Shown here one piece after another: positions 25,844-33,293 of a stretch of DNA of 64,000 nucleotides (position 1 is its first letter; every line of letters starts with the position of its first letter). Origin of the DNA: Gracilinema caldarium DSM 7334 (GTDB lineage Bacteria; Spirochaetota; Spirochaetia; Treponematales; Breznakiellaceae); assembly GCF_000219725.1 (NCBI RefSeq), contig NC_015732.1, positions 2,610,972 through 2,674,971 on the forward strand, given 5' to 3'. The notes beneath the pieces were generated by a model. It saw only the letters and a program-made list of their open reading frames with translations. It made no database searches and had not been told where the DNA came from. The translations under genes were made by a program, and so were the position numbers.

Positions 25844-27448
25844 ATGATATCTATCAGTCTGCTTTTTCCTGATCCACAGGATCCACGAAGATTAGAATCT
25901 CAGGATATGCCAGATTATTTCATCGATCTCAATCTGGATCAGATTCTAACTACCATTACCAACTCACTGCCGGACTATGGCTTGGAATCAGTTTTTTACC
26001 AAAACCTGCATTCCCTTGATGAAATTCGTTACCGGCAACAGATCTTTCAGGACCTGGAACAGCCTGAACTTTTACAAGGCTTCAGAACCTTTTCCAGCAC
26101 CCTTCGCTCTGTACGGCGAACCCTCAGTTCCCTGGAAAAGCTATACAATCCCTGGCATCGCCGGGGGTGGTTTTTGGAATCTGCCCGGGTCTACCAGGAT
26201 GCGGTCGAAGGTCTTTACAGCATACTCCAACATATATCTCTCCATTCCAAAGGCTTTTTAGCCCTGCGGGAATACCTTAGCTCCTACAGGGCTTCTGCGC
26301 AATTCCAAAACTTACAAACCGAAATAGAAAGCCTCACCAGAGATCTTTCATCCATCCGATACAGTATTGTTATTAAGGGACTTACGGTTAGAGTCAAAAA
26401 ATACGAGGGGGAGCCGGACTACTCATCGGACATTGAATCTTTTTTCAGTCGCTTCCGTCAGGGGGATACTAAAACTTACCTTGTTAAAATGAACGAACCC
26501 GCTGGACTCAGTAATGTGGAGAGTCAAATACTCAGTGGTGTAGCAACCTTGTATCCGGAACTATTTAGCCATCTTACCACCTTCTGTGAAGTCTATACTA
26601 GTTATATTGATGAAACCCTGGATACTATTGAACGGGAACTGCAGTTCTATATCACCTATCTGGATTACATACAACCAATCCTGGATGCAGGTTTGCCCTT
26701 CTGTTATCCTGATTTTGATACCTCTAAAAACCTTGATATTCTGGAACTCTATGACCTGGTCCTGGCAAAAAAACTAAGAAGCCCCTCTACCTCAGTGGTT
26801 ACTAATGACCTTGACATATCTGGTGAAGAACGAATTGTGGTGATCACCGGTCCTAACCAGGGAGGAAAGACCACCTTTGCTCGAGCTGTAGGACAGTTAC
26901 ATCATCTGGGGGCCCTTGGGTTTCCCGTTCCAGCCCGCAGAGCTCATCTGCTATTAATCGATGCCATCTACACCCATTTTGAACGGGAAGAAACCACAAA
27001 AAGCCAACGGGGCCGGCTCCACGAAGAACTCATCGCTTTGCATAATCATCTCAAGCAAGCCACCGATACGAGTCTCTTTATTTTGAATGAAGTCTTTTCA
27101 TCAACCACCTTACAAGATGCTCTGTATTTAGGAACTCGGATTCTGGAGCAGATTCTGAAACTCGATGCCATTGCTATCAGTGTAACCTTTCTGGATGAGC
27201 TTGCAACCTTGAACGATCATGTGGTTAGTATGGTTACCAGCATCGATCCGGCAGATCCCTCCATCAGAACCTTTAAGGTTATCCGCAGACCAGCGGACGG
27301 TCTGGCTTATGCACGGTCTATTGCTGAAAAATACCATCTTACCTACGAATGGCTGCACAAACGGTTTCAAAACAAAGAGTATTGCATAGCTGATAAAAGA
27401 CAAAATCGGTGTCTGGTTACTACCGTAACCGAGGAGGTTCAGAGATGA
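25844..27448 (+). CDS. MutS-like ATPase lacking mismatch-recognition domain (first of pair)
   Basis: This 534-residue protein has a helical N-terminal and middle region like the MutS core/lever, then a MutS-type ABC ATPase. Walker A is GPNQGGKTT at about 336-344. Walker B is LFILNEVFSSTT, with Asn where many MutS proteins have Asp, followed by the signature-like helix. The N-terminal mismatch-binding domain and its Phe-x-Glu motif are absent, as is a C-terminal Smr domain, so it is neither MutS1 nor MutS2. The start at 25844 is set by GGAAGGAGG; an in-frame ATG at 25787 has no ribosome site. It overlaps its paralogue downstream by four bases, so the two products are probably made in equal amounts and may form a heterodimer. 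The cellular role is unknown. Confidence 0.85.
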   Translation: MISISLLFPDPQDPRRLESQDMPDYFIDLNLDQILTTITNSLPDYGLESVFYQNLHSLDEIRYRQQIFQDLEQPELLQGFRTFSSTLRSVRRTLSSLEKLYNPWHRRGWFLESARVYQDAVEGLYSILQHISLHSKGFLALREYLSSYRASAQFQNLQTEIESLTRDLSSIRYSIVIKGLTVRVKKYEGEPDYSSDIESFFSRFRQGDTKTYLVKMNEPAGLSNVESQILSGVATLYPELFSHLTTFCEVYTSYIDETLDTIERELQFYITYLDYIQPILDAGLPFCYPDFDTSKNLDILELYDLVLAKKLRSPSTSVVTNDLDISGEERIVVITGPNQGGKTTFARAVGQLHHLGALGFPVPARRAHLLLIDAIYTHFEREETTKSQRGRLHEELIALHNHLKQATDTSLFILNEVFSSTTLQDALYLGTRILEQILKLDAIAISVTFLDELATLNDHVVSMVTSIDPADPSIRTFKVIRRPADGLAYARSIAEKYHLTYEWLHKRFQNKEYCIADKRQNRCLVTTVTEEVQR

Positions 27449-28944
27449 AAGTGCATTTATTACATGAAAATACCGATTTTGATACAGCGGCTTCTCTCCC
27501 TCCTCAAACAGATGCTCTCATGCAGGACCTGGACTTGGACATCCTCATCCGGGCCATGTCCGATGATGACAAATATCTGGCAGAGGTTGCAAAAAGCGTG
27601 CTGTTCCAAAGCCTTTTAGAAAAGGACCACATACTTTACCGACAGGAAATTCTACAGGATGCCATAGATAATGAAGGACCGCTTCGGGACCTCTACGCCC
27701 TAGCCAATGAGGCCATAGAAGCAAAGCGGCATAGTTGGTTCAGCATGTTTGGAGCCTATCCCAGTTCCATTTTGTACGGTTCAGTCCGGCTGTTACAAAT
27801 GTATGTACCCATTCTGGAGCAGCTTCGAAAATGGACAAAACAATATCAGCAGCTGTTCCGGTCCCGGGGGCTCCGCCGGTTCTGCCTCATGATACAGGAA
27901 GAATTGAACGACGACTATATGAAAAATCTCGTATTGTATCTTAAGGAACTCCAGTTTATCGATGGGGTCATGATCAGTGCAGGACTGAAGGCAGGGAATG
28001 AACCTTTCCAGTATGAACTGAGAAAACCCCACAGACGGGACCCAAACTGGATCCGTCGCTTATTCTCACCACGGACCCCCTCCTTTACCTTTTCTTTAGA
28101 CCCCAGAGATGAAGCCGGAGGACGAGCCCTTGGGGAACTGCGGGATCGAGGTATTAATTATGCGGCCAACGCGGTAGCCCAATCAGCGGACCATATAGAA
28201 AATTTTTTTAAGATTCTTAAACAAGAGCTAGCCTTTTATATTGGCGCTTTGAATCTTAAGCAACACCTGGTAAGTCTTGGAGAACCCTACACGTTTCCAA
28301 TCGTGAATACCGATCCGGTCCCTACCTTTGAATGCTCTGGTCTGTACAACATCTGTCTAGCCCTGGTGGCAAACAAAGCGGTAATGGGGAACTCGGTCCA
28401 GGCAAGGGGTAAACATCTCGCCATTATTACCGGTGTTAACGAAGGTGGAAAATCGACCTTTCTACGAAGTGTCGGCATTGCCCAGCTTATGATGCAGTCC
28501 GGACTTTTTGTCCCAGCCCAGAGTCTCATCGCCGATATTCGCAGTGGAGTATTTACCCATTACCGCAGAAAGGAAGATCGGAATCTTGGGTCCGGTAAGT
28601 TTGATGAAGAATTAAAGCGAATGAATACCATTGTGGACCTTATGGGACCTAATAGTCTTATCCTTTTTAACGAGTCCTTTGCTTCTACTAATGAACGAGA
28701 GGGTTCCGAAATTGCCCGATACATTGTTTCAGCCCTTCTGGAAGCGGGAACGAAAGTATTTTTTGTAACCCACCTCTACACTTTTGCGCACTATTTTCAG
28801 GAGCAGGCATCAGCCACCACGATTATGCTCCGGGCAGAACGGCGTCAGGATGGAAGCCGGACCTTCAGGATTGTGATGGGAGCCCCATCACAGCATAGTC
28901 ATGGGGAAGACCTATACAAACAGGTTTTTACCGAAGCTCTCTAA
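27445..28944 (+). CDS. MutS-like ATPase lacking mismatch-recognition domain (second of pair)
   Basis: This 499-residue paralogue of the preceding gene has a helical core to about 310 and then the MutS ATPase. Walker A is GVNEGGKST at about 330-338. Walker B is LILFNESFASTNEREGS, and a conserved His lies in FFVTHLYTF. As in its neighbour, the mismatch-recognition and Smr domains are absent. GAGGAGG within the end of the upstream gene and the ATGA overlap fix the start at 27445. The two proteins differ clearly in sequence, which fits a divergent pair with distinct halves of one composite ATPase. I do not know an assigned function. Confidence 0.85.
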   Translation: MKVHLLHENTDFDTAASLPPQTDALMQDLDLDILIRAMSDDDKYLAEVAKSVLFQSLLEKDHILYRQEILQDAIDNEGPLRDLYALANEAIEAKRHSWFSMFGAYPSSILYGSVRLLQMYVPILEQLRKWTKQYQQLFRSRGLRRFCLMIQEELNDDYMKNLVLYLKELQFIDGVMISAGLKAGNEPFQYELRKPHRRDPNWIRRLFSPRTPSFTFSLDPRDEAGGRALGELRDRGINYAANAVAQSADHIENFFKILKQELAFYIGALNLKQHLVSLGEPYTFPIVNTDPVPTFECSGLYNICLALVANKAVMGNSVQARGKHLAIITGVNEGGKSTFLRSVGIAQLMMQSGLFVPAQSLIADIRSGVFTHYRRKEDRNLGSGKFDEELKRMNTIVDLMGPNSLILFNESFASTNEREGSEIARYIVSALLEAGTKVFFVTHLYTFAHYFQEQASATTIMLRAERRQDGSRTFRIVMGAPSQHSHGEDLYKQVFTEAL

Positions 28945-28953
28945 GGACAGACC

Positions 28954-29322
28954 ATGAAACATCACAATGAAGAAGCGGAACTTCATTCACCAAAACTTTC
29001 CGAGGAATTGGAAGACCAACTGCGGCCATCTCGTTATCTTGGCTATGATAGGGATCACCTGGGAGTAGCGCTACTCCGCCGCGAAATGTTCGAAGCGGCT
29101 GCATCCCAGTTTAAACGGGCCGTATACCTGAATCCTTACGAGAGCGCTTTTAAACAGCATCTAGCTTGGTGTTTATATAAGATGAACCGGCTATCCGAAG
29201 CGTTAACAGAAATAGAAACAGCATTGCAACAAAAACCTGAAGACCCTGATTCTCTTACTGTTCGAAAACGGATCCTGCGGGCTCAAAAAGAAGAGGGCCC
29301 ACGCAGAAAAGAGTCCCCCTAA
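28954..29322 (+). CDS. Small TPR-repeat protein
   Basis: This 122-residue soluble protein contains about two tetratricopeptide repeats. The clearest run is LGVALLRREMFEAAASQFKR followed by AVYLNPYESAFKQHLAWCLY. The ends are charged and probably disordered. It starts nine bases after the second MutS-like gene, so it belongs to that operon and may be an adaptor for the ATPase pair. No enzymatic motif is seen. Confidence 0.8.
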   Translation: MKHHNEEAELHSPKLSEELEDQLRPSRYLGYDRDHLGVALLRREMFEAAASQFKRAVYLNPYESAFKQHLAWCLYKMNRLSEALTEIETALQQKPEDPDSLTVRKRILRAQKEEGPRRKESP

Positions 29323-29329
29323 GAATTTA

Positions 29330-29348
29330 GCAGCAGGGCTCCTGCTGC
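29330..29348. repeat. Short hairpin in the 3' region of the MutS-like operon
   Basis: GCAGCAGG, a GCT loop and CCTGCTGC form a perfect 8-base stem immediately after the TPR gene. A 14-base palindrome AGCAGGGCCCTGCT follows at 29375-29388. The CAGCAGG core recurs three times within 80 bases, so several alternative stems are possible. Confidence 0.5.
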
Positions 29349-29381
29349 ACCACTCGAAAGCACCCGAAATGCTGAGCAGGG

Positions 29382-29426
29382 CCCTGCTAAACCCATAAGG
29401 TTCAGCAGGGGCGCTTTTTATTTTTT
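29382..29426 (+). terminator. Terminator of the MutS-like operon
   Basis: CCTGCTAAACC pairs with GGTTCAGCAGG around a five-base loop with one mismatch. The stem is followed by GGGCGCTTTTTATTTTTT on the plus strand. This T-run contains the stop codon of the convergent GGGtGRT gene (29418-29420), so the two transcription units meet with no spare sequence. Confidence 0.7.
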
Positions 29427-30419
29427 AAGTGCTTCGGCAAGGGCTACTGCAACCGCTACAGAGGCTCCGACCATGGGATTATTACCCATACCAAGGAAAC
29501 CCATCATTTCCACATGGGCTGGAACTGAAGAAGAGCCGGCAAACTGAGCATCAGAATGCATTCGGCCCATCGTATCGGTCATACCATAGGATGCAGGTCC
29601 TGCAGCCATGTTGTCTGGATGCAGAGTTCGTCCCGTTCCACCGCCAGAGGCTACAGAAAAATATTTCTTTCCCTGTTCGACACATTCCTTTTTATAGGTT
29701 CCTGCTACTGGATGCTGGAAACGGGTTGGATTGGTACTGTTCCCTGTTATGGAAATATCAACCTTTTCCTTATGCATAATGGCCACTCCCTCGCGGACAT
29801 CATCGGCTCCATAACAACGAACCTGTCCCCGTTCTCCGGAGGAATAGGGAATAACTTCCACAACCTTAAGCTCTCCAGTGTAATAATCAAACTGGGTCTT
29901 TACATAGGTGAATCCATTGATACGGCTGATTATCTGGGCAGCATCCTTACCAAGACCATTAAGGATAACCTGCAGGGGTTTCTTTCGAGCCCGGTTTGCA
30001 CTTTTAGCGATACCGATGGCACCTTCGGCAGCCGCAAAGGATTCATGCCCCGCTAAAAAACAGAAGCAGTTGGTTTCTTCCGAAAGGAGCATAGCCGCCA
30101 AATTTCCATGACCTATACCAACCTTACGATCATCCGCCACTGAGCCAGGAATACAAAAGGCTTGCAAGCCTTCGCCTAATGTACGGGCAATTTCTGCCGC
30201 CGAGCGAGAACCCTTCTTAATGGCAATGGCTCCACCAACAATATAGGCCCATACAGCATTATCAAAACAAATTGGCTGAATTCCCCTGACAATACCGGGG
30301 ATATCCAGGCCCTTGGATTCACAGAGGGCCTTTGCTTCCTCGAGGGAATTGATACCATATTTATTAAGGACCGGAAGAATCTGCCCGATCCGACGTTCAT
30401 AACTTTCAAATAACGCCAT
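29418..30419 (-). CDS. GGGtGRT family protein
   Basis: This 333-residue soluble protein is named for its motif. Here SGGGTGRTLHPDN lies at about 258-270. Other conserved-looking segments are GIGHGNLAAMLLSEETNCFC, FLAGHESFAAAEGAIGIAKS and ITGNSTNPTRFQHPVAGTY. Six or more cysteines are spread through it. The family is typically encoded next to an IscU/NifU-like scaffold protein, exactly as here, and its biochemical role is not known to me. It starts 11 bases after the scaffold gene and so is the second gene of a two-gene operon. A role in iron-sulfur or sulfur handling is inferred from the neighbour only. Confidence 0.9.
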   Translation of the reverse strand: MALFESYERRIGQILPVLNKYGINSLEEAKALCESKGLDIPGIVRGIQPICFDNAVWAYIVGGAIAIKKGSRSAAEIARTLGEGLQAFCIPGSVADDRKVGIGHGNLAAMLLSEETNCFCFLAGHESFAAAEGAIGIAKSANRARKKPLQVILNGLGKDAAQIISRINGFTYVKTQFDYYTGELKVVEVIPYSSGERGQVRCYGADDVREGVAIMHKEKVDISITGNSTNPTRFQHPVAGTYKKECVEQGKKYFSVASGGGTGRTLHPDNMAAGPASYGMTDTMGRMHSDAQFAGSSSVPAHVEMMGFLGMGNNPMVGASVAVAVALAEALKK

Positions 30420-30430
30420 GCTGTTCCTCC

Positions 30431-31123
30431 TTATTCGTGCCGTGGATCGATAACCTTAACCGCTTCGGCGAAACGGCCATAGGTACCCTTTGCCTTTGCC
30501 AGGGCTTCGTTTGCATCCACACCCTTTTTAATGGCATCCATCATTTTCCCCAGATTTACAAATTCATAGCCGATTATTTCGTCCTTCTCGTTTACACCGA
30601 CCCGGGTAACATACCCTTCGGCCATTTCCAGATACCGGGGCCCCTTCAGTTTTGTTGCAAACATGGTTGCAACCTGGCTCCGCAAACCTTTTCCCAGATC
30701 TTCCAGACTGGCTCCAATGGGAAGCCCCCCTTCAGAAAAAGCAGACTGGCTTCGGCCATAAGCAATTTGCAGGAACAGTTCCCTCATGGCCGTATTGATA
30801 GCGTCACAAACCAGATCGGTATTCAGGGCTTCCAGAATAGTTTTACCAATAAGGATTTCTGCAGCCATTGCTGCTGAATGGGTCATACCAGAACAGCCGA
30901 TAGTTTCTACCAGGGCTTCTTCTATAATACCATCTTTGATATTCAGGCTCAGTTTACAAGCTCCCTGCTGGGGTGCACACCAGCCAACACCGTGGGTAAA
31001 CCCAGAAATATCCTTAATTTCCTTTGCTTGGACCCATTTTCCCTCTTCTGGTATAGGGGCTGGACCATGATAGGCCCCCTTTGCTAGGGGACACATGTGC
31101 TCTACTTCGGTAGAATACATCAT
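30431..31123 (-). CDS. IscU/NifU-like iron-sulfur scaffold protein
   Basis: This 230-residue protein is related to the NifU N-terminal/IscU scaffold fold, on which iron-sulfur clusters are assembled. Candidate cluster ligands are Cys49 and Cys56 (GWCAPQQGACKLS), Cys77 (ETIGCSGMTHSA) and Cys106. The segment IIEEALVETIGCSGMTHSAA matches the family's core, but it is longer than IscU (about 125-150 residues) because of a C-terminal extension. No IscS, IscA or Suf gene is adjacent. It heads an operon with the GGGtGRT gene. GAGGAG precedes the ATG, and the mRNA leader is unusually long (about 180 bases) for this genome. Confidence 0.85.
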   Translation of the reverse strand: MMYSTEVEHMCPLAKGAYHGPAPIPEEGKWVQAKEIKDISGFTHGVGWCAPQQGACKLSLNIKDGIIEEALVETIGCSGMTHSAAMAAEILIGKTILEALNTDLVCDAINTAMRELFLQIAYGRSQSAFSEGGLPIGASLEDLGKGLRSQVATMFATKLKGPRYLEMAEGYVTRVGVNEKDEIIGYEFVNLGKMMDAIKKGVDANEALAKAKGTYGRFAEAVKVIDPRHE

Positions 31124-31305
31124 GAGAGACTCCTCAGATTATATTTTTTAAAGGGATTACCAAGGAAAACAGATCGAATTCCCACTGAAACCCCTCGCTA
31201 GCGTTCATCTTGTGGCCAGCCTCATCGCTTCCACAGCTACAACAGGAGTCATCAGCCGACTGGGAAGTCTAGGCAGAGAATACCACGGGCAATTTCTATC
31301 GCCCG
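31124..31305 (-). promoter_or_regulatory. Structured mRNA leader of the scaffold/GGGtGRT operon
   Basis: The predicted transcript starts near 31304 and runs about 180 bases before the ATG. Its 5' end forms a strong hairpin (31286-31305): CGGGCGAT, loop AGAA, ATTGCCCG. Further on, GACT-TCCC-AGTC sits inside GCC...GGC, and TGTGG pairs with CCACA. Multiple stems and a long leader suggest a cis-regulatory RNA. I compared it with known riboswitch cores from memory and recognised none. Confidence 0.4.
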
Positions 31306-31311
31306 CTATCC

Positions 31312-31340
31312 ATTGTGATGAAATTGTAAAAACAAGTCAA
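31312..31340 (-). promoter_or_regulatory. Promoter of the scaffold/GGGtGRT operon
   Basis: TTGACT (31335-31340), 17 bases and CACAAT (31312-31317) form a reasonable sigma-70 promoter on the minus strand. This is the only promoter-like pair I found upstream of the gene, and it implies the long leader described separately. Confidence 0.45.
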
Positions 31341-31601
31341 TTCTTTTCAGGAATTTATTATTGTAATCTACCCCTAATATATATCGTCCTTAGGTACAAG
31401 GTTTCTTTGTACATAGAACTGTGAAGCTCCATAACTATGTTTATTCAATACCTCTGCTTTTAAACCCCTTACCGTCTACCTAAGTATTTTTACTCAGCCA
31501 AAGAGTAATTTTACTCAATCGACAACGCTGTAAATCTATCCTCACAATAGCCTGCATATACAACAACAGCCTAGACTGTTTGAAAACTTTGGAGGATTGG
31601 T
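31341..31601. other. Intergenic region upstream of the porin-like gene
   Basis: With the leader to its left this makes the only gene-free stretch above 300 bases in the window. It is AT-rich and has no convincing reading frame, tRNA or repeat array. It contains an inverted repeat TTACTC (31490-31495)/GAGTAA (31503-31508), with a second TTTTACTCA copy right after it, a possible operator for the porin-like gene. TGGAGG at about 31590-31595 is that gene's ribosome site. Confidence 0.5.
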
Positions 31602-33128
31602 ATGAAAAAACTTCTCGCAGGGTTATGTACCCTTGCCCTTTGTGCTGGATCCCTTTGGGCAGAGGATACTCTTGTAAAAGAACAGGATTACTCCGTAAAA
31701 GTAAGCGGAGATGTTAATCTGGTCATTAAAAAACAAGATTCCTATCGCTGTCCCTTTGATATTCCAGAATGGGGATGGGATCAGCGGGCAGGTGCAAGTG
31801 ATCGTGACACCCAATGGTATCGGATTACATCGAACCTTACCGTATCTTCAGGGATCCTTGGACGCACCGAATGGTTTGGTGTCGTAAGCCTCGCCGCAGA
31901 TGTAAATAGTCCAGATAATAATAAAACTACATTTACTAGCAATGGCACAATTGATGAATATAACCTCAATACCGAAATAAAAAAGATTGAATTAACCAAT
32001 GCTTTTGTAATGTGGCGGCCTGAACTTTTAGGCGGTCGCCCCCTGGGGATAACCCTCGGTAATTTTAGCATAGCCCAGACAGCAAATGCAGCCTATTCCC
32101 ATGTATTTTCAGGCGATCCGGATAGTGATTTTATTGGGTATACCATTTCAGCACTCATGAATAAACCCATGATTCACATCGATTTTCATATCTCAGGTGA
32201 TACAGGTATTGGAATTGCCCTTGTTAAGGGGGCATCGGATTTTATTCAAAATTCCGCAGGATTTGATGATAAAACAGCCTTTACCGGGGTCCTGTGGGCA
32301 GAGGCTGCTTATAAAGGCTTTGCTCTGAACACTGCATATCAGTATACCCGAGGAAACCGACGTATCATTAAGAATGTTTCAATTGATGATTCAAGCGTTA
32401 CCTATCCATCACTCCAATGGGATCCAAAATATTGGAATTCTAATTTTAATGCCCTGATCTCTTATCAGTATAACACTGAACTTTTTGGTATTAAACCATT
32501 TATTGGCTATAATCTGCAGTACGGTCAGGAAGCATCCATGAAGGAAATACAGGAATTGACCCAGGATTATAAAACCAAAATGACCCTTGCCCAAGTTGTT
32601 TCCGGAGGAACCGTTATCTCTTCCAAAATTGGTTCTATTCCGATTCGGCTTTCCGGAGAATACAGTAAAGTCATTATTCCAGACCTCAATGGGCTCGATG
32701 CTCTCGAAGATGGTAATCTTGACAGAAAGAGTGTGCTTGAAGGGATAAATAACAAAATTGATTTATTAAATATGAGCCTACCTCATCTTTCAGAAGGAGT
32801 TTTCAAGGACCTGTGCGGGTCAAGCGATACCGTATATACCTTCGCCGGACTCGATGCTCAGTATCATTTTGAACTCGCCGCCGATCTGAGTTCTCAGGTG
32901 ACAGTCTCCCTTTTCATGAATGGGACCCTGCCAAAAACAACGGACTACAAGGTTACAGAAAAACAAAGGCAACAGATGATTGATCGAGTAATAGCTCAAG
33001 GAATACCCGCTCCTGTTGCTACAGGAATTGTGGATGGATTGATACAAGAAATTGATAAAAGCAATGATATAGGAACACGATGGACCAAAACAATGTCCTA
33101 CGGCTTAACTGTTACCTATAGGTTCTAA
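31602..33128 (+). CDS. Outer-membrane porin-like beta-barrel protein
   Basis: This 508-residue secreted protein has a clear signal peptide, MKKLLAGLCTLALCAGSLWA. A long series of alternating amphipathic strands follows, typical of a beta barrel. It ends in VTYRF, with the terminal aromatic residue used by the outer-membrane assembly machinery. A helical-looking insert lies near 340-410. It probably lets small solutes through the outer membrane. I cannot name the substrate or a precise family. TGGAGG precedes the ATG, and a strong terminator follows, so it is a single-gene unit. The long upstream region suggests regulated expression. Confidence 0.75.
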   Translation: MKKLLAGLCTLALCAGSLWAEDTLVKEQDYSVKVSGDVNLVIKKQDSYRCPFDIPEWGWDQRAGASDRDTQWYRITSNLTVSSGILGRTEWFGVVSLAADVNSPDNNKTTFTSNGTIDEYNLNTEIKKIELTNAFVMWRPELLGGRPLGITLGNFSIAQTANAAYSHVFSGDPDSDFIGYTISALMNKPMIHIDFHISGDTGIGIALVKGASDFIQNSAGFDDKTAFTGVLWAEAAYKGFALNTAYQYTRGNRRIIKNVSIDDSSVTYPSLQWDPKYWNSNFNALISYQYNTELFGIKPFIGYNLQYGQEASMKEIQELTQDYKTKMTLAQVVSGGTVISSKIGSIPIRLSGEYSKVIIPDLNGLDALEDGNLDRKSVLEGINNKIDLLNMSLPHLSEGVFKDLCGSSDTVYTFAGLDAQYHFELAADLSSQVTVSLFMNGTLPKTTDYKVTEKQRQQMIDRVIAQGIPAPVATGIVDGLIQEIDKSNDIGTRWTKTMSYGLTVTYRF

Positions 33129-33164
33129 GACTTCATTCTTTCAGCAAGTTATTTCGTACATGAT

Positions 33165-33215
33165 GTCTTGCCTGGGGTTTTTATATAGGGCCTTTCCCCA
33201 GGCAGACTTTTTCTT
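33165..33215 (+). terminator. Terminator of the porin-like gene
   Basis: GTCT-T-GCCTGGGG pairs with CCCCAGGC-AGAC (12 base pairs with a single bulge), followed by a run of T residues (33208-33215). It is a textbook intrinsic terminator. Confidence 0.85.
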
Positions 33216-33248
33216 CTCGTAAAGACCAATCCTGTTCATTATTTTTCC

Positions 33249-33287
33249 TTGCCCTCACTTCAAAAGGGGCCTATAATGAGCAGGAGG
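33249..33287 (+). promoter_or_regulatory. Promoter and ribosome site of the gcv operon
   Basis: TTGCCC (33249-33254), 17 bases and a perfect TATAAT (33272-33277) lie just before AGGAGG (33282-33287) and the ATG at 33294. The predicted start near 33284 would leave a leader of about 10 bases and would cut into the ribosome site. There is no room for a glycine riboswitch. Confidence 0.65.
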
Positions 33288-33293
33288 TTATCT

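Noticed and set aside
31190-31260. Hammerhead-ribozyme-like core (CTGATGA ... GAA) in the minus-strand leader
   Set aside because: The bases after CTGATGA do not pair to form stem II and the GAAA side is imperfect, so the match is fortuitous.
31212-31424. 70-codon plus-strand frame in the large intergenic region
   Set aside because: No ribosome site, no family similarity and a composition like the flanking non-coding DNA. It also overlaps the predicted leader of the opposite operon.
33216-33293. Glycine riboswitch before gcvT
   Set aside because: Only about 80 bases separate the porin terminator from the gcvT start, and a good promoter fills them. No glycine aptamer core is visible.
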